64,000 nucleotides of DNA from Artemia franciscana (taxonomy: Eukaryota; Arthropoda; Branchiopoda; Anostraca; Artemiidae), in contig NC_088881.1 in assembly GCF_032884065.1 (NCBI RefSeq), positions 10,451,147 to 10,515,146 of the forward strand, read 5' to 3'. Below the pieces are notes generated by a model. It did not search any database, was not told the DNA's origin, and saw only the letters and a list, made by a program, of their open reading frames with translations. Below, piece after piece: positions 34,901 through 47,240 of the stretch. Position 1 is the stretch's first letter; each line of letters begins with the position of its first letter. The position numbers and the translations under genes were made by a program.

Positions 34901-35311
34901 TCTTAACTAGTTCTTACTAAGAGAAAGCGTTTGGCTTTCTTGGCACATGCTCATTAAAGGTAAAAAAAAGAGACTCAAACGAAGTAATGGTATGCAAAAA
35001 AAATATCTCAGTTAAGAATCTCATAAATTATTATATAAGATGCAAAAATGTTTATAGTATTTTAGAAACAATTTTACTTTTTGGATTGAAACCAAAAAAA
35101 AAACCTGAAAATTTTAAAATGCAAGAGTATTTTATTTTAGCTTTAAGCATTAAGTAAGAAAATAATTTCTTTAAATTGCTGTATATGTTGTTTATTTGGA
35201 ATGGTATATAAACAGAAAGCCAAACGGAAAAATAAAAACCGAGTAGCCAAAATATATACGGCAAAAGAAAACAGAATTACGTTAAAAACAGACAAAATCT
35301 GCTAAGAAAAA
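31901..35311. repeat. Long dispersed repeat, copy B
   Basis: Parallel of copy A: 31911-32060 matches 1560-1730, 32860-34740 matches 2880-4555, and 35036-35310 matches 13697-13975. Contains degenerate ACT/TAC trinucleotide tracts (32222-32310, 32448-32530, 32690-32810) and a hairpin element at 33781-34060 that copy A lacks. Confidence 0.65.
33781..34060. repeat. Hairpin (foldback) element, AAGGAGCGAC family
   Basis: Arms of about 115 bp (33781-33899 and 33939-34060) are near-perfect inverted copies around a 39 bp loop. Sequence from the tips: AACTAGTTTTTTTAACT, AAGGAGCGACATTAAAAC, ATTACTCCGTATATGAAA, CTCTTTACGCTAAAG. It is absent from the otherwise parallel position in copy A (between 3850 and 3880), so it is a separate insertion. 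Confidence 0.75.
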
Positions 35312-37205
35312 ATAGGAGCTAAGAGCTCATTTGGCACTTGTGACGAGGTCGGAAGAGCCAAAAGCTCATATGCCATGAGCTCTAGCAAAACTCTGAGAAT
35401 CAATAGACTGATTTAAAAAGAAAATCAGATGCTTAATGCCGGTCTGGACTTAAAATAAGAGCTCTGAGACACGAGGTCCTTCTAAATATCAGAATTAATT
35501 AAGATCTGATCACACACTCGTAAGTTAAAAATACCTAATTTTTTCCAATTTTTCTTCTCCCTTCAGCCCCCCAGATGATCGAATCGGGGAAAACAACTTT
35601 ATCAAGTCAATTTGTGCAGGTCTCTGACACGCCTACCAATTTTCATCGTCCTAGCACGTCCCGAAGCACCAAACTTCGCCAAGCCACTGGACCCCCCCCC
35701 CCCCTAATTCCCCCAAAGGTAGCGGATTCAGTCCGGTTACGTAAATCACGTATCTACGACATTTGCTTATTCTACCCACCAAGTTTCATCCCGATCTCTC
35801 CACTCTAAGCGTTTCTAAGATTTCCGGTTTCCCCCTCCAACTCCCCCCAAATGTCACCAGATCTGGTCGGGATTTAAAATACGAGCTCTGAGACATTTGT
35901 TCCTTCTAAATATCAAATTTCATTAAGATCCGATCAATCGTTCTTAAGTTAAAGATACCTCAATTTTTCTAATTTCTCCAAATTGACACCCCCCCCAGCC
36001 CCCCTCCTTACTCCCCCAAAGAGAGCAGGTCCGTTCTAATTATGTCAATCAAGTATCTAGAACTTGTGCTTATTCTTCCCATCAAGTTTCATCCTGATCT
36101 CTCCACTCTAGGCGTTTTCCACGATTTCCAGTTTCCAAGGTTTATCTCCCCCTCCCCCAGCCCCCTATGTCCCCGGACCTGATTCAAATTGAAAATGAAG
36201 CATTAAGATCCGATAGCCCATTCGTAAGATAAAGATACCTCAATTTTCCCGTTTTCCAAGATTTCCAGTTTCCCCCTCCAACTGTCCCCATGTCACCGGA
36301 TCAGGTCGGGATTTATGATAAGAGCTCTGAAGCACAAGATCCTGCTAAATATCAAATGTCATTAAGATTTGATCACCCGTTCGTAAGTTACAAATACCTC
36401 ATTTTTTCCAATTTTTCCGAATTATCCCCCCCCAAACTCCCCCAAAGAGAGCGAATCCGGTCGGTTATGTCAGTCACGTATCTTGGACTTGTGCATATTC
36501 TTCCCACTAAATTTCATCCTGATCTCTCCACTCTAAGCCTTTTCCAAGATTGCCAGTCCCCACCCCCACAACCCCCAATGACACTAGATCCAGTTAGGAT
36601 TTAAAATGAAAGATCTGTGTTACGAGGCCCTTCTAAAGATGAAATTTCATTAAGATCCGATCACTCCTTCGTAAGTTAAAAATACCTCATTTATTCTAAT
36701 TTTTCGAAATTAACTCCCCCAAAGAGAACAGATCAGTTTCGGTAATTTCAATCAAGTATCTGGGACTTGTGTTTATTTTTTCCACCGACTTTCACCCCGA
36801 TCCCTCCATTCTAAGCGTTTTCCAAGATTTTAGGTTTCCCCCTCCAACTCCCCCCAATGTCATCGGAACCGATCAGGATTTAACATAAAGAGCTCGAGAT
36901 ACAATATTCTTCTAATTATCAAATTTCATTAAGATCCAATCACCCGTTCGTAAGTTAAAAATACCTCATTTTTTCTAGTTTTTCCGTATTAACCGTCCTC
37001 CCACCCCCAGCCCCCCAGATGGTCAAATCGGGGATACGACTGTTTCTGATTTAATCTGGTCTGGTCCCTGATACGCCTGCCAAATTTCATCGTCCTAGCT
37101 TATCGGGAAGTGCCTAAACTACCAAAACCGGGACCGACAGACAGACCTACAGAATTTGCGATCGAGATATGTCACTTGGTAAACACCAAGTGCCATAAAA
37201 ATTTG
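35312..37205 (+). repeat. Element with internal ~290 bp tandem repeats, copy E2
   Basis: Inserted between the two halves of the dispersed repeat. Left edge GGAGCTAAGAGCTCATTTGGCACTTGTGAC; right edge GTCACTTGGTAAACACCAAGTGCC. The mark GATTTAAAATAAGAGCTCTGA recurs near 35449, 35871, 36308, 36596 and 36884, with a damaged unit near 36178, so about six units of 285-310 bp. The edges are short inverted complements of each other (GGCACTTG...CAAGTGCC). Superfamily unknown. Confidence 0.65.
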
Positions 37206-37217
37206 AAAAGACACAAA

Positions 37218-37610
37218 AGAAATAAAAAGGCCACTGGAAGGAACAAAGCTCGAGGAAACACAAAGCATTCAAAAGACGAGGGCTACCAACAGACAAAAGT
37301 TGAAGAGTCAAACAAAATGTCAATGACTGTTGTCATAATGATGATGGTTACAGAAAAAAAAATACAGAAAAATATTCACTAGCAGCATAATGAGTAAATA
37401 CTGGAGTGGTGCAAGCTTAAAAAAAAGTTAAGACATAAAAAAAAGTTAAGGCTGTATCAAAGAACCTTTAGTGAGAAAGTTTAAAAGTACATCGACAAGT
37501 CAAAAAAGATACCAACAATGCAAGCTAATCTTGAGAATTTACGAATATATTATCGGTATTATAAAGCATATTCAAAATTACAGATTAGAATTCTCTTTGG
37601 AGGTTACAGT
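37218..37610. repeat. Long dispersed repeat, copy B (3' part)
   Basis: Matches 13981-14365 (AAGGAACAAAGCTC through CAGATTAGAATTCTC). An additional copy of the ~290 bp-repeat element begins right after it. Confidence 0.7.
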
Positions 37611-37619
37611 AGAGCAATA

Positions 37620-38490
37620 CACTGAAAAACAAAAGCTAAGAGCTCATATGGCACTTGTGACGAGGTTGGAAGAGCCAAGAGCTCTTATGGCATGAGCTCT
37701 AGCAAAATTCTAAGCATCCATAGATTGATTTAAAAGGAAAATCAGAGGCTTAATGCCGGTCGGGATTTAAAATAAGAGCTCTGAGACACAGGGTCCTTCT
37801 AAATTTCAAAATTTATTAAGATCCTATTACCCACATTTGCTTATTCTACCCACCAAGTTTCATCCCGATCACTCCACTCTATGCGTTTTCCAAGATTTCC
37901 AGTTTCCCCCTCCAAATCCCCCCAATGTCACCAGATCTGGTCGGGATTTAAAATAAGAGCTCTGAGACATGAGTGCCTTCTAAATATCAAATTTCATTAA
38001 GATCTGGTCACCCACTCTTAACTTAAAAATACCTAAATTTTTCTAATTTTTTCGAATTAACACCCCCCCCCCCCAAACTCCTCCAAAGAGAGAAGATCCC
38101 TTCCAATTATGTGAATCACGTATCTAGATCTTGTGCTTATTCTTCCCATCAAGTTTCATCCGATCTTTCCACTCTAAGCGTTTTCCAAGATTTCCAGTTT
38201 CCCCCTCCAACTCCCCCCAATGTCAACGGATCCGGCCTGGATTTAAAATAAGAGCTCTGAGACACGAGATCCTTTTAAATATCATATTTCATTAAGATCA
38301 AATAACCCGTTCGTAAGTTAAAATGACCTAATTTTCTAATTTTTCCAAATTAACCATCCTTTCACTCCCCCTCCCCCAGACGGTCGAATCGGTGAAGTGG
38401 CTATTTCTAATTTAATCTGGTGCGGTCCCTGACACAGCTGCCAACTTTCATCGTCCTAGCTCATCTGGAAATGCCTGAACTAGAAACTAA
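37620..38490 (+). repeat. Element with internal ~290 bp tandem repeats, copy E3
   Basis: Same left edge as E2 (AAGCTAAGAGCTCATATGGCACTTG). Repeat marks near 37762, 37943 and 38229: about three units, one shortened. The right part runs into the 2.5 kb block. Confidence 0.65.
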
Positions 38491-40704
38491 ACTGACTCAC
38501 AACAAAACTGACCTTTTTGAGGAGTTTCTGGTTCTTTTTAGAATTGCTGCAAATTTATATTCATAACAACATTTTCCTATTAAAACCAATGAAAATAATA
38601 TTTATCATTCTTAAATAAACTACTAATAGCCATTTTTTTCTCACCAGCCTGTTCTTATAGATACATGTTCTGAAACTTTTGGTTAATATAGGCTCTTTTG
38701 AGCCCTTTCAACCCCTTAAAGGCTCAAAATGTAATTTTACCCAGTAGGATTCATTGAATAATAATTTATTCACTTTCATCCTATCTAAATTATTTTGCAA
38801 ACTTCCAATTTACCGAAAGTTGCACTAATTAGAAGAGTAAAAAATACTGATGGGGCAGTCAAATTTTAACAGTTCCCTCCTAAAACTAATTTTGTATCCG
38901 CGTCTTAAGTGGAGTACTGCCAAAATCTTCAGATTTCCAAGGGGCCATACCCGAAACTTATCCTCCTTGCGTGGATCGTATGATGGCCATGTAAAATATA
39001 CCTTTTTTCATAGTAGGACAACCCACAGCCTCAAATTAAAACCCTTATACTTCTGCCTCAGATTTTCAGATATTTCAAAAATTAACAAAATATCAAGAAA
39101 AAGTAAATTCAAACTCATGAAGGTATATTCAAGTTTCAAACAACTTCGTTCTTTCCCTTCTTGCCGTCCAAACTCAACTGACACTTTCAAATAAAATTGT
39201 TTATGTCGAATTGTCGATATGGTATAGTTTTGTGAATAGGATACTCTTGCTAACGTGGGAAAAACGGTCGAAATGCTATTTGTCTGGTGAAAAAGTGTTT
39301 TACGCTACTGGGTAATATTGATAATTTCTTTTTATCTGATTTGGGTATTGGAAACCGATTTATTTGACGCCTTCATGCTTAATAATTATAAAAGTTAAGT
39401 TTTTCGAAGTAAACTACCAGATCAATTTGACAATCGTGGTAAAAAAAAAGACAAAAAAAAGACAAAAAAAGACAAAAAAGGCATGGTACCTGTGTACTTA
39501 ATAGTACACGTAAACACTCGAGAAGTGAAGTCAGGTCAATTCTAATGAAATATACCAAAATATGATGAAAATGTAATACTTTAGAAACAAGTTTCGGCTC
39601 TATATTTGCACATTAGGGGGAGTGAGGGTAAAGTATAGCGGGTCTGCATACAAAATATGTTTGCTACAATTATTCTACATGTTATGAAGTAAGAATTGTT
39701 TTGTAACTTAGCGCTGTCCGATTAGATTACCCCCACCCAGTCCCTAATATCCAAATATATATCCCAAATTATATAAGTCCAATGGGTACTTATCGGTTAT
39801 ATAATAGACACTATATAATTTCGATCGCGAATGATGTGAGCAAAACACAAGAATTTGGTCAAGCAACTTCTTTATACCACACAATTAGCTTTGGTTTGGT
39901 TACAAAACGAATTATAGCTCTATTTTATTTATCTAATTAGTTTGTATTTTGGTTTGGTTTGGTTTATGCAAACAAATTTGGGCTATATGTTTGCACATTA
40001 GGGGTGGGGTGGGAGTAAAGCATAGCATATATTAAATACAGCAATGGTGAGTTTGCGTATTTTATATATTCTATGCTTTACCCCCATCCCCCTAATGTGC
40101 AAATATATAGCCCAAATTTGTTTCTAAACTATTATATATTTATCATATTTTGTTTCATTTCATTAGCATTAATCGAACTCCACTTCCCAAGTGTCTATTA
40201 TATAACCGATAAGTACCGTCCAATGTATTCTGTCACCCGTCACTTGCTTTCCACTGTGCGTAAGCTAATTGTCTCTTAATACAGACAAATAAAACCGGTT
40301 TGTTCTCAAATGTGTACCTTTATGTACACAAGTACCAAAAATATTAATCAAACAGTTCGTGGTAACGGACTGTAGTAGGAAGCGACGCGGCTCAATAGTA
40401 ACCGAAATTCAAGAAAATCGAACTGTGTCAAAAAAAATTGACAATTTATTGGGGAGGATGACATCCCCCACCCAATTACAGCTCTCAGCACAAGGGTTGT
40501 AAGTTATGCCCTAAGGGCATATAATCTTTTAATGGAAAGTGTGGTAACAAAAACTCCGGAATGGACTCATTTGATTAGAAATGGAATGTTCTATTGCCCT
40601 TTTTGTGAGTCCAAGTGGTTAGAGGGCAGACAATCCCCCCCCTACGTCGTATTTTCCACAAATGCATCCAATAATCCATTTTCGAGGAAGAGCTAGAGAA
40701 AAGA
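38160..40704. repeat. 2.5 kb repeated block, copy 2
   Basis: Partner of 25140-27711. Differences are scattered single bases and small indels. Both copies begin within the repeat-unit element and end at the same point. Confidence 0.8.
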
Positions 40705-41671
40705 ACTTAATACAATATTTTGAGCATTAAATTGTTAAAACATTAAGTTGAGCGTTAAATCTTTTCTTGGTTGTGGAAACCAAAATTGCAATTCACTAAA
40801 GGGCAAACCATTGTCAATAGTAGTTAAATAATTAAATGATTTTGTTAACAGAAAATCAAACAGACAAATACAACCCCAAAGCAATTCCTTTTCTTTTTTT
40901 TTCTTCTTCTTTTTTTTGAAGGGGTGATTGTTTTAAACCAGTTATTTTTTCAATACCAAATGAAGGCATTACAGTTCATTTGAAATGAAAAATCTAGATA
41001 CCTGTCTAGGTAACAAAATAGGTTACGCCATAGCAAAGTGCTGTTTTATCCTAAAAATGTCACTTTTGGCGCAAATACGAAAAAAATTATAAAAGATGCA
41101 TATTGTAAGACAAACAACCAATTTGTCATGATCTAAAACCCTTAACTGTAAGTTTACAGCTCTCCATTCTCAAAACGAAAGAAAAGACGATGAGCTCTAT
41201 CAGAGACTTCATCCAGAAATAGCTGATAATCCAAGAAAATCTGCTTCAATTGGTGCAACCTTAAAGGATCATGAAAAAATGGAATGGCGAAGAATATAAA
41301 GATAGATATAATAGAAGCTGGTGAGCAAAATTTAAAGTTTACACCTCTATAGCCATTGGTGGCGCACACGGGGTCGAATCAACGTTTCCCCTGGAAAATC
41401 TGGGAAATCGGGCCCCCTGGAAAATCTGGGGTGGGCATTTGCCCACCCCTGCCACCCCCAAATGGCGCCTCTGCTACTGCTACTACTACAATTATTATAT
41501 TCACTAATAGAGTATAAAGTAAAAACTTTTGAGAAATTTTAGATTGAAAAAAATAAAATAAATGAAAATGCACAATGTAACTGCTGGTTTTGAAAGTGGT
41601 AAAGCGCATATTTCGACAGGTACCATTACATTACTTTACTCGGTAACTTTACTTTACATTACTCGGGGTCG
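40705..41671. other. Mostly unrecognised, one possible exon remnant
   Basis: At 41405-41450 CCCCCTGGAAAATCTGGGGTGGGCATTTGCCC matches 20766-20800 (inside the LINE), a short shared repeat. At 41154-41260 the minus strand reads LHQLKQIFLDYQLFLDEVSD then RAHRLFFRFENGEL and a stop. This looks protein-like but has no recognised family. Confidence 0.3.
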
Positions 41672-42470
41672 AACTCCGTTATGATGAGAATGAGCAGAAA
41701 TATGGTCAAATAATCTTCCAAGCGTAAAACTACCATAAATCACTAGCAATAAGTAAATAAAACTCAAAACAAACAGAAATTACAATAAATAGCCGAGGCA
41801 AATTAAAAACGAGCAGAAATGAACATGAGTAGGGCAGAAAACTCTCATGCCTTCTCAAGACCAGAACATGCGCTTTACTGAAAACGAAATACGTTTGAAA
41901 TATTGTCACTTTTCTTACTTTCATAAATAGAAAATTAACAAAACTTTAAGGAACAAATATCAACATATGTCAATTGAACTGACAAACAAGGGTCATCTGT
42001 TTCTTCTTCTTTTTGTATGTTTTTTTTTCAGTAAAGTGCAAATACTGTACTATTGTAAATATTGCAAATAATGAGAAAAAACATTAACAATTGGAGCCTT
42101 GTGGCCTTTACAATAGGCAAAACTGTAGTGCTGCCTCTAGTGTATACTTTAAAGGGTATATTGGGTAACAAGTTGTTACCCAATATACCCTTTAAAAAAA
42201 GCTATAAAAAAGCCTTCGGCTTTTTTGGCACATGCTCATTAAAGGTAAAATACATACTCAAACGACATAATGGTATAAAAAAAATTTCAGTTAAGAATCT
42301 CTAATATTATTATATAAGATGCAAAAATATTTATAGTGTTTTAGAAACGATTTTACATTTTGGATTGAGACTTAAAAAATACCTGAAAATTTTAAAATGC
42401 TAGAGTATTTTATTTTAGTTTTAAGCATTGTGTAACAAAATTTCATCTTTAAATTGTTGTAACAACGTAC
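41672..42470. repeat. Long dispersed repeat, copy D (partial)
   Basis: 41680-42045 matches 4170-4555 and 34380-34740. 42312-42470 matches 13697-13860. This copy shows the uninterrupted junction that the Helitron nest breaks in copy A. Confidence 0.7.
42148..42228. repeat. Two adjacent perfect hairpins
   Basis: TTTAAAGGGTATATTGGGTAACAA pairs perfectly with its downstream complement (42148-42195, almost no loop). It is followed by AAAAAAGCC-TTCG-GGCTTTTTT (about 42206-42227). The parallel copy at 34870-34930 lacks the first hairpin. Confidence 0.75.
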
Positions 42471-43290
42471 TTTAAATTGTTGTAGAACTTTAACCCTCGC
42501 CAGATTTTAGATTAAGTTTACGACTATTTCCACCGCCTATCTACGATACATAATTGTCGAGGTTCCCTTTGAATTGCAGGTATTTCTTTGTTCGTAAGTA
42601 TATCGAAGTAACCTATTATGCACCCCCTCCCCCAAAGAAAATCCTGGATCCACCCCTGGCGGTTTTTAGGTTTAATCTATTTAGTCATACACTATAGCCG
42701 GTCGAGATTATCGGTCTGAAGTATCTGCATATACTTTTTTATTGGCCTAACCCCCTTCAGTCCATTTCGTTTTTATGTACATTTAAATAAAGCTTTTGTA
42801 TGCACCTAATTTGACAAAATTATTCTGTCATGAAACTTCAAGTAATTTATCATCACCCTTTCTTTATCGCGTTTAAAACTATCGAAACATCAAACATATC
42901 ACTCTCATACATAAAATGAACACCTGGGACAGCTAGGCGTAAATTTATCATTCTATAGCCGTTATTTTGAAAATACATAGTTACACAAGGATTTTTGGTT
43001 GAACATAAATAAGGGGATACAAGCTTTGATTAAGGAAAATTTTCTTTGACTACTTTACTGGACAATATTTGGGGGGTGGGGGGTAGAGGAAAAGGGAGGC
43101 TTGACGGGAGTAAATTAGACTGTGTATGTTGTAGTGTAAAAAGGTACATAAAAACACTACAGTTACGTAGTCCTGTAAAAAAAAACACTACGTCCAAAAA
43201 AAAACGGTTCTTCTGTTATAGTGCTTATGTTACTTCTGTTATAGTGTCTATGTTAAGTTTTTTATCTAAGTAGAACCTGTTTCTCTGACT
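42471..43290. other. Unrecognised, with a hAT-like terminal fragment
   Basis: The minus strand from 42659 reads CAGGGGTGGATCCAGGATTTTC, a common hAT/MITE end. The partner end was not found. A G-rich tract lies at 43068-43090. Confidence 0.35.
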
Positions 43291-43299
43291 AATCCTAAT

Positions 43300-43560
43300 A
43301 AAATATCACAAATATGATGAAAACCTAATACTTCAGAAACAAATTTAGGTTATATATTTGCATATTAGGGTGGTAGTAAAGTATAGTGGATCTGCATGCA
43401 AAATGTGTAAGGCACAACTATTCTGCATATTATGAAGTAAGAATTGTTTTTTAACTTCACACTGTCCAAATACTTTATCTCTCCCCCCCCCCCTAATGTG
43501 CAAATATATAGTCCAAATTCTAAATTTCTATCTATTCTGTCACTTGTTGACAGAATTTGC
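43300..43560. repeat. Diverged copy of the foldback element
   Basis: Follows 26575-27240 (TTTGCATATTAGG..GTAAAGTATAG..GGATCTGCATGCAAAATG, then CCCCCCTAATGTGCAAATATATAG) with part of the middle deleted. Confidence 0.55.
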
Positions 43561-44017
43561 AGTCCATTGATGCAGTCAACTGAAACATGAATTTCAATTT
43601 TTAGATCTTGGCAAATATATATCCAAGTTGGCTTTTAATGCAGATGAGACGTTATGTCTTCTTTTTTTTTCTTTTTTATTCTTCTTTTATTCTATTTTAT
43701 TCTTTTTTTCTTTTTTATTGATCAATTTGAAGCTGCCCATAAAAATGCTACGGAAAGTTAATTTCTTTGCGAGGGGGGCAGGGATTTCTGGGTTTCTGCC
43801 TTTTCTGAATTTTTTTTTCCCAGTTTCAGTTTCTACTTCGCTTCCCAATCAATTCCCGAAGAAGACGCTTTCTATCTCGCCTGTGAGCAGATAAACTCAA
43901 ATATCCCGAAATGAATCGTATTTCAGATTAATTTAAATCTTATTATAAATCAATTTTGATTTATTTTAAAGGAATTCTAAGTGAAACAGGTAATTACAGA
44001 ATTAATTTAAAACTCAC

Positions 44018-45060
44018 ATAAAAATATAGACGAGTGATAAAGTTTTGAGTTTGGTTTAATCCAGGTACTAAGTTCGGGCAAAGCTTTTTGGGCGAGGGGA
44101 GCTCTACCCAAGCCTTTAGAGCCAGAGTTTTCTTTATTTATCTTGTTGATTGTTGAACAAAGTTGGTGTTTTTTTTGTTCGGTACCAACTTGATCATGGG
44201 CGTTGGGAACTAACCACCTACACTGACTGACAGGTGCTTTTTTCAAACAGTTCGTGGCAACGAACTGTAGTAAGGAGCGATCCGGCTCAATAGTAACCGA
44301 AACTCTAAAAAACGCAATTTTGATACCAATAGTTACATTAAAAGAATCACATTTTAATGCTGTTTTTAAATATACAAGTTTCATCAAGTTTAGTCACACC
44401 CATCAAAAGTTACGAGCCTGAGAAAAGTTGTCTTATTTTGGAAAATAGGGGGAAACACACCCTAAGCCATAGAATCTTAAAGAACATCACACCATCATAT
44501 TCAGTGTATCAGAGAACCTTACTGTTGAACTTTCAAGCTCCTATCCCCAAAATTGTGGAATTGGTATTTTTTGCCAGAAGCCAGATCACGGATGCGTATT
44601 TATTTGTTTGTTTTGTTTTTGTTTTTTTTTCCAGGGTTCATCGTATCGACCCAGTGGTCCTAGAATATTGCGAAATCTCATTCTAACGGAAATTAAAAGT
44701 TCTAGAGCCTTTTTTAAGTGACCAAAAAAATTGGAGGGCACCTAGGCCCCCTCCCACGCACATCCCCCCCAAAGCCAGATCACGGATGCGTATTTATTTG
44801 TGTTTTTTTTTGTTTTTTTTCCAGGGTTCATCGTATCGACCCAGTGGTCCTAGAATGTTGCGAAAGCTCATTCTAACGGAAATTAAAAGTTCTAGAGCCT
44901 TTTTTAAGTGACCAAAAAAATTGGAGGGCACCTAGGCCCCCTACCACGCACATCCCCCCCCCAAAGTCACTGGATCAAAATCAAGATAGCCAATCGATTC
45001 AGCCTAGTCGAAAATCTAATAACTATGTCTTTGGGGACGACTTAATCCCCCACAGTCCCC
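44018..45060. repeat. CAAACAGTTCGTGG dispersed element with flanking repeat
   Basis: 44030-44470 parallels 58130-58520. The element itself starts CAAACAGTTCGTGGCAACGAACTG (44255), itself a small hairpin, then AAGGAGCGATCCGGCTCAATAGTAACC. It continues to the CAGATCACGGATGCG and TCGACCCAGTGGTCCTAGAAT segments shared with 55490-55700 in reverse. Includes the tandem duplication below. Confidence 0.6.
44580..44967. repeat. 194 bp direct tandem duplication
   Basis: GCCAGATCACGGATGCGTA at 44580 recurs at 44774. The two units are nearly identical over their full length (44580-44773 and 44774-44967), apart from T-run length and a few bases, so the duplication is recent. Confidence 0.85.
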
Positions 45061-45319
45061 GGGGGAGGGGCTGCAAGTTACAAACTTTGACCATTGTTTA
45101 CATATAGTAATGGTTTTTATGAAGTATAAAGACGTTTTCAGGGGGACTTTCACGTTGGGGTGGGAGTGGGTCGGGGGAGAGGGTTACGTGGGAGGATCGT
45201 TCCATGGAGGAATTTATCATGAGGGAAGAGAATTTCCATGAAGGGAGCACAGGATTTTCTAGCATTATTTTAAAAAAAAAACAATGAAAAACTAAATACA
45301 AAAAAATTTCCCCTGGAAG

Positions 45320-47240
45320 TAATGAGTAGCATTAAAACTTAAAACGAACATAAAATATTACGTTTAGAAGGGGGGGTTCGTCTCCTCCACAATACCTTGC
45401 TCTTTACGCTAAAGTATTTTTAGCAATTTCAACCATTTATTCTATTGCCTTTGTGTTTCAGGGGTCATTCTTAAAGATTCGGGATAAAATTCAAGCTTTA
45501 GTGTAAAGAGCGAGGTTATTGACGAGGGGTCAAACCCCCTCATATACGTAATAAAAATACACAAATAGAGAAGATAGTTACATAAGTTAATTCGTAAGGT
45601 ATGTATGTTTATTACTAACGAAAACGTTCGTACAAAAAATAAAAAATCTAGTTGCATTTTTAAGTAGCCAAAAAGTGGAGGGCAACTAGGCCTCCTCCCC
45701 CACCCCTTTTGTCATCAAAATCATCCGATCAAAACTATGGGAAAGCCGTTTAGCAAAAAAAAATATACAAATTTCATTTTAATTATTCATGTGCAGTAAC
45801 CCAAAATCAAAACATGTATTAATTCAAAAACGTTCACAAATTAAATTTTAAAAGACAAGTTTTTTTAACTGCAAGTAAGGAGCGACATTAAAACTTAAAA
45901 CGAACAGAAATTACTCCGTATATGAAAGAGGTTTTCCCTCCGCACCGCCTTGCTCTTTACGCTAAAGTTTTTTTAATGTTTTAAAAAGTAGATTTTATTA
46001 TAAACACATCTAAAAAAAAAGAAAAACTTTTGAAAAACAATTACAGACAACCAAAGTCTTATTGTTTACGATTTTTACATTTTGGTAAACTATCTATCCA
46101 AATTGTTTTCATGCAAATAATGAGATAACGTTTCTTCTCTTTTTCCTTTACTGACCTTAAGTTCTCCATAGAAATTTCGGCGGTAGCTGTGACGGAGTAA
46201 GTGGGTATTCAGAGATTGTCTGGGAGAAAAATGTGCCTGATCAAAATAATTCAGAAATAGTAACTTTCCCGGTTCCAATTTCACAATTTACATAATCCGA
46301 AAATACGAAATTTCGAAGTTTCAAAAACGAACTTGGAATTAATAAAGGACTGCGTCAAATAAAAGCAAAAATAAATTTGAAAAGTAGAAAAAAATGACAT
46401 TGTATACACAAGCATCAAGAAGTCGTAATTTTGTATAGTCTTTTGTCTTTTTTGTCTCCATTTTTGAATTTTATTTTTCTCTCCAGCAGCCTACTTTATC
46501 GCCTGAGCTTGCTGATTCGGAGCTCATGTGATAGATCAATTTAGCCGATTATATTTTGATACATACGTGTTACAGCGACTACACCAAAGAGGTGAACTTA
46601 AGTTAATCCTAATGTAATATTAAATAAAAAAAAAACTAGTTTTTTTAACTGAAAGTAAGGAGCGACATTAAAACTTAAAACGAACAGAAATTACCCTGTA
46701 TATGAAAAGGGCTGTTCCCTCTTCAACGCCCTGCTCTTTACGCTAAAGTTTGACTCTTTCTATCAACTCTACTTTTTAAAACAGTAAAAACTTTAGCGTA
46801 AAGAGCAGGGCGTTGAAGAGGGAACAGCCCCTTTCATATACGGGGTAATTTCTGTTCGTTTTAAGTTTTAATGTCGCTCCTTACTTTCAGTTAAAAAAAC
46901 TAGTTTTTTTATTTAATTTCTGAACATTTTTTAGTTAATCCATGTTTTGATTTCGGCTCTCCGCAGATGAATAATTAAAGCGAAATTTGCATATATATTT
47001 ATTTGGCTAAATGGCTTTCCCATAGTTTTGATTGAATGATTTGAGATAAAAGGAGGGGGAGGAGACCCAGTTGCCCTCCAAATTTTTGGGTACTTAAAAG
47101 GGCAACTAGAACTTTTAGTTTTTTACGAACGTTTTCATTAGTAAAAGATATACGTAACTTACGAATTAACTTACATAACAAACTTCTATAATCGTATGTT
47201 TTTATTACGTATATGAGAGAGTTGGCCCACTCGTCAAAAA
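45320..47240. repeat. Large composite inverted repeat
   Basis: 45320-45990 is largely the reverse complement of 46780-47240 (for example CAAAACATGTATTAATTC against GTTAATCCATGTTTTG, and CAACTAGGCCTCCTCC against GGAGGAGACCCAGTTG). The arms enclose about 780 bp, including a complete hairpin element at 46622-46917. The 46000-46600 core encodes nothing recognisable. Confidence 0.6.
46622..46917. repeat. Hairpin (foldback) element, AAGGAGCGAC family
   Basis: Near-perfect arms 46622-46750 and 46790-46917 around a 39 bp loop (TTTGACTCTTTCTATCAAC...). Same family as 33781-34060, with the arms tipped by AAATAAAAAAACTAG. Confidence 0.8.
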
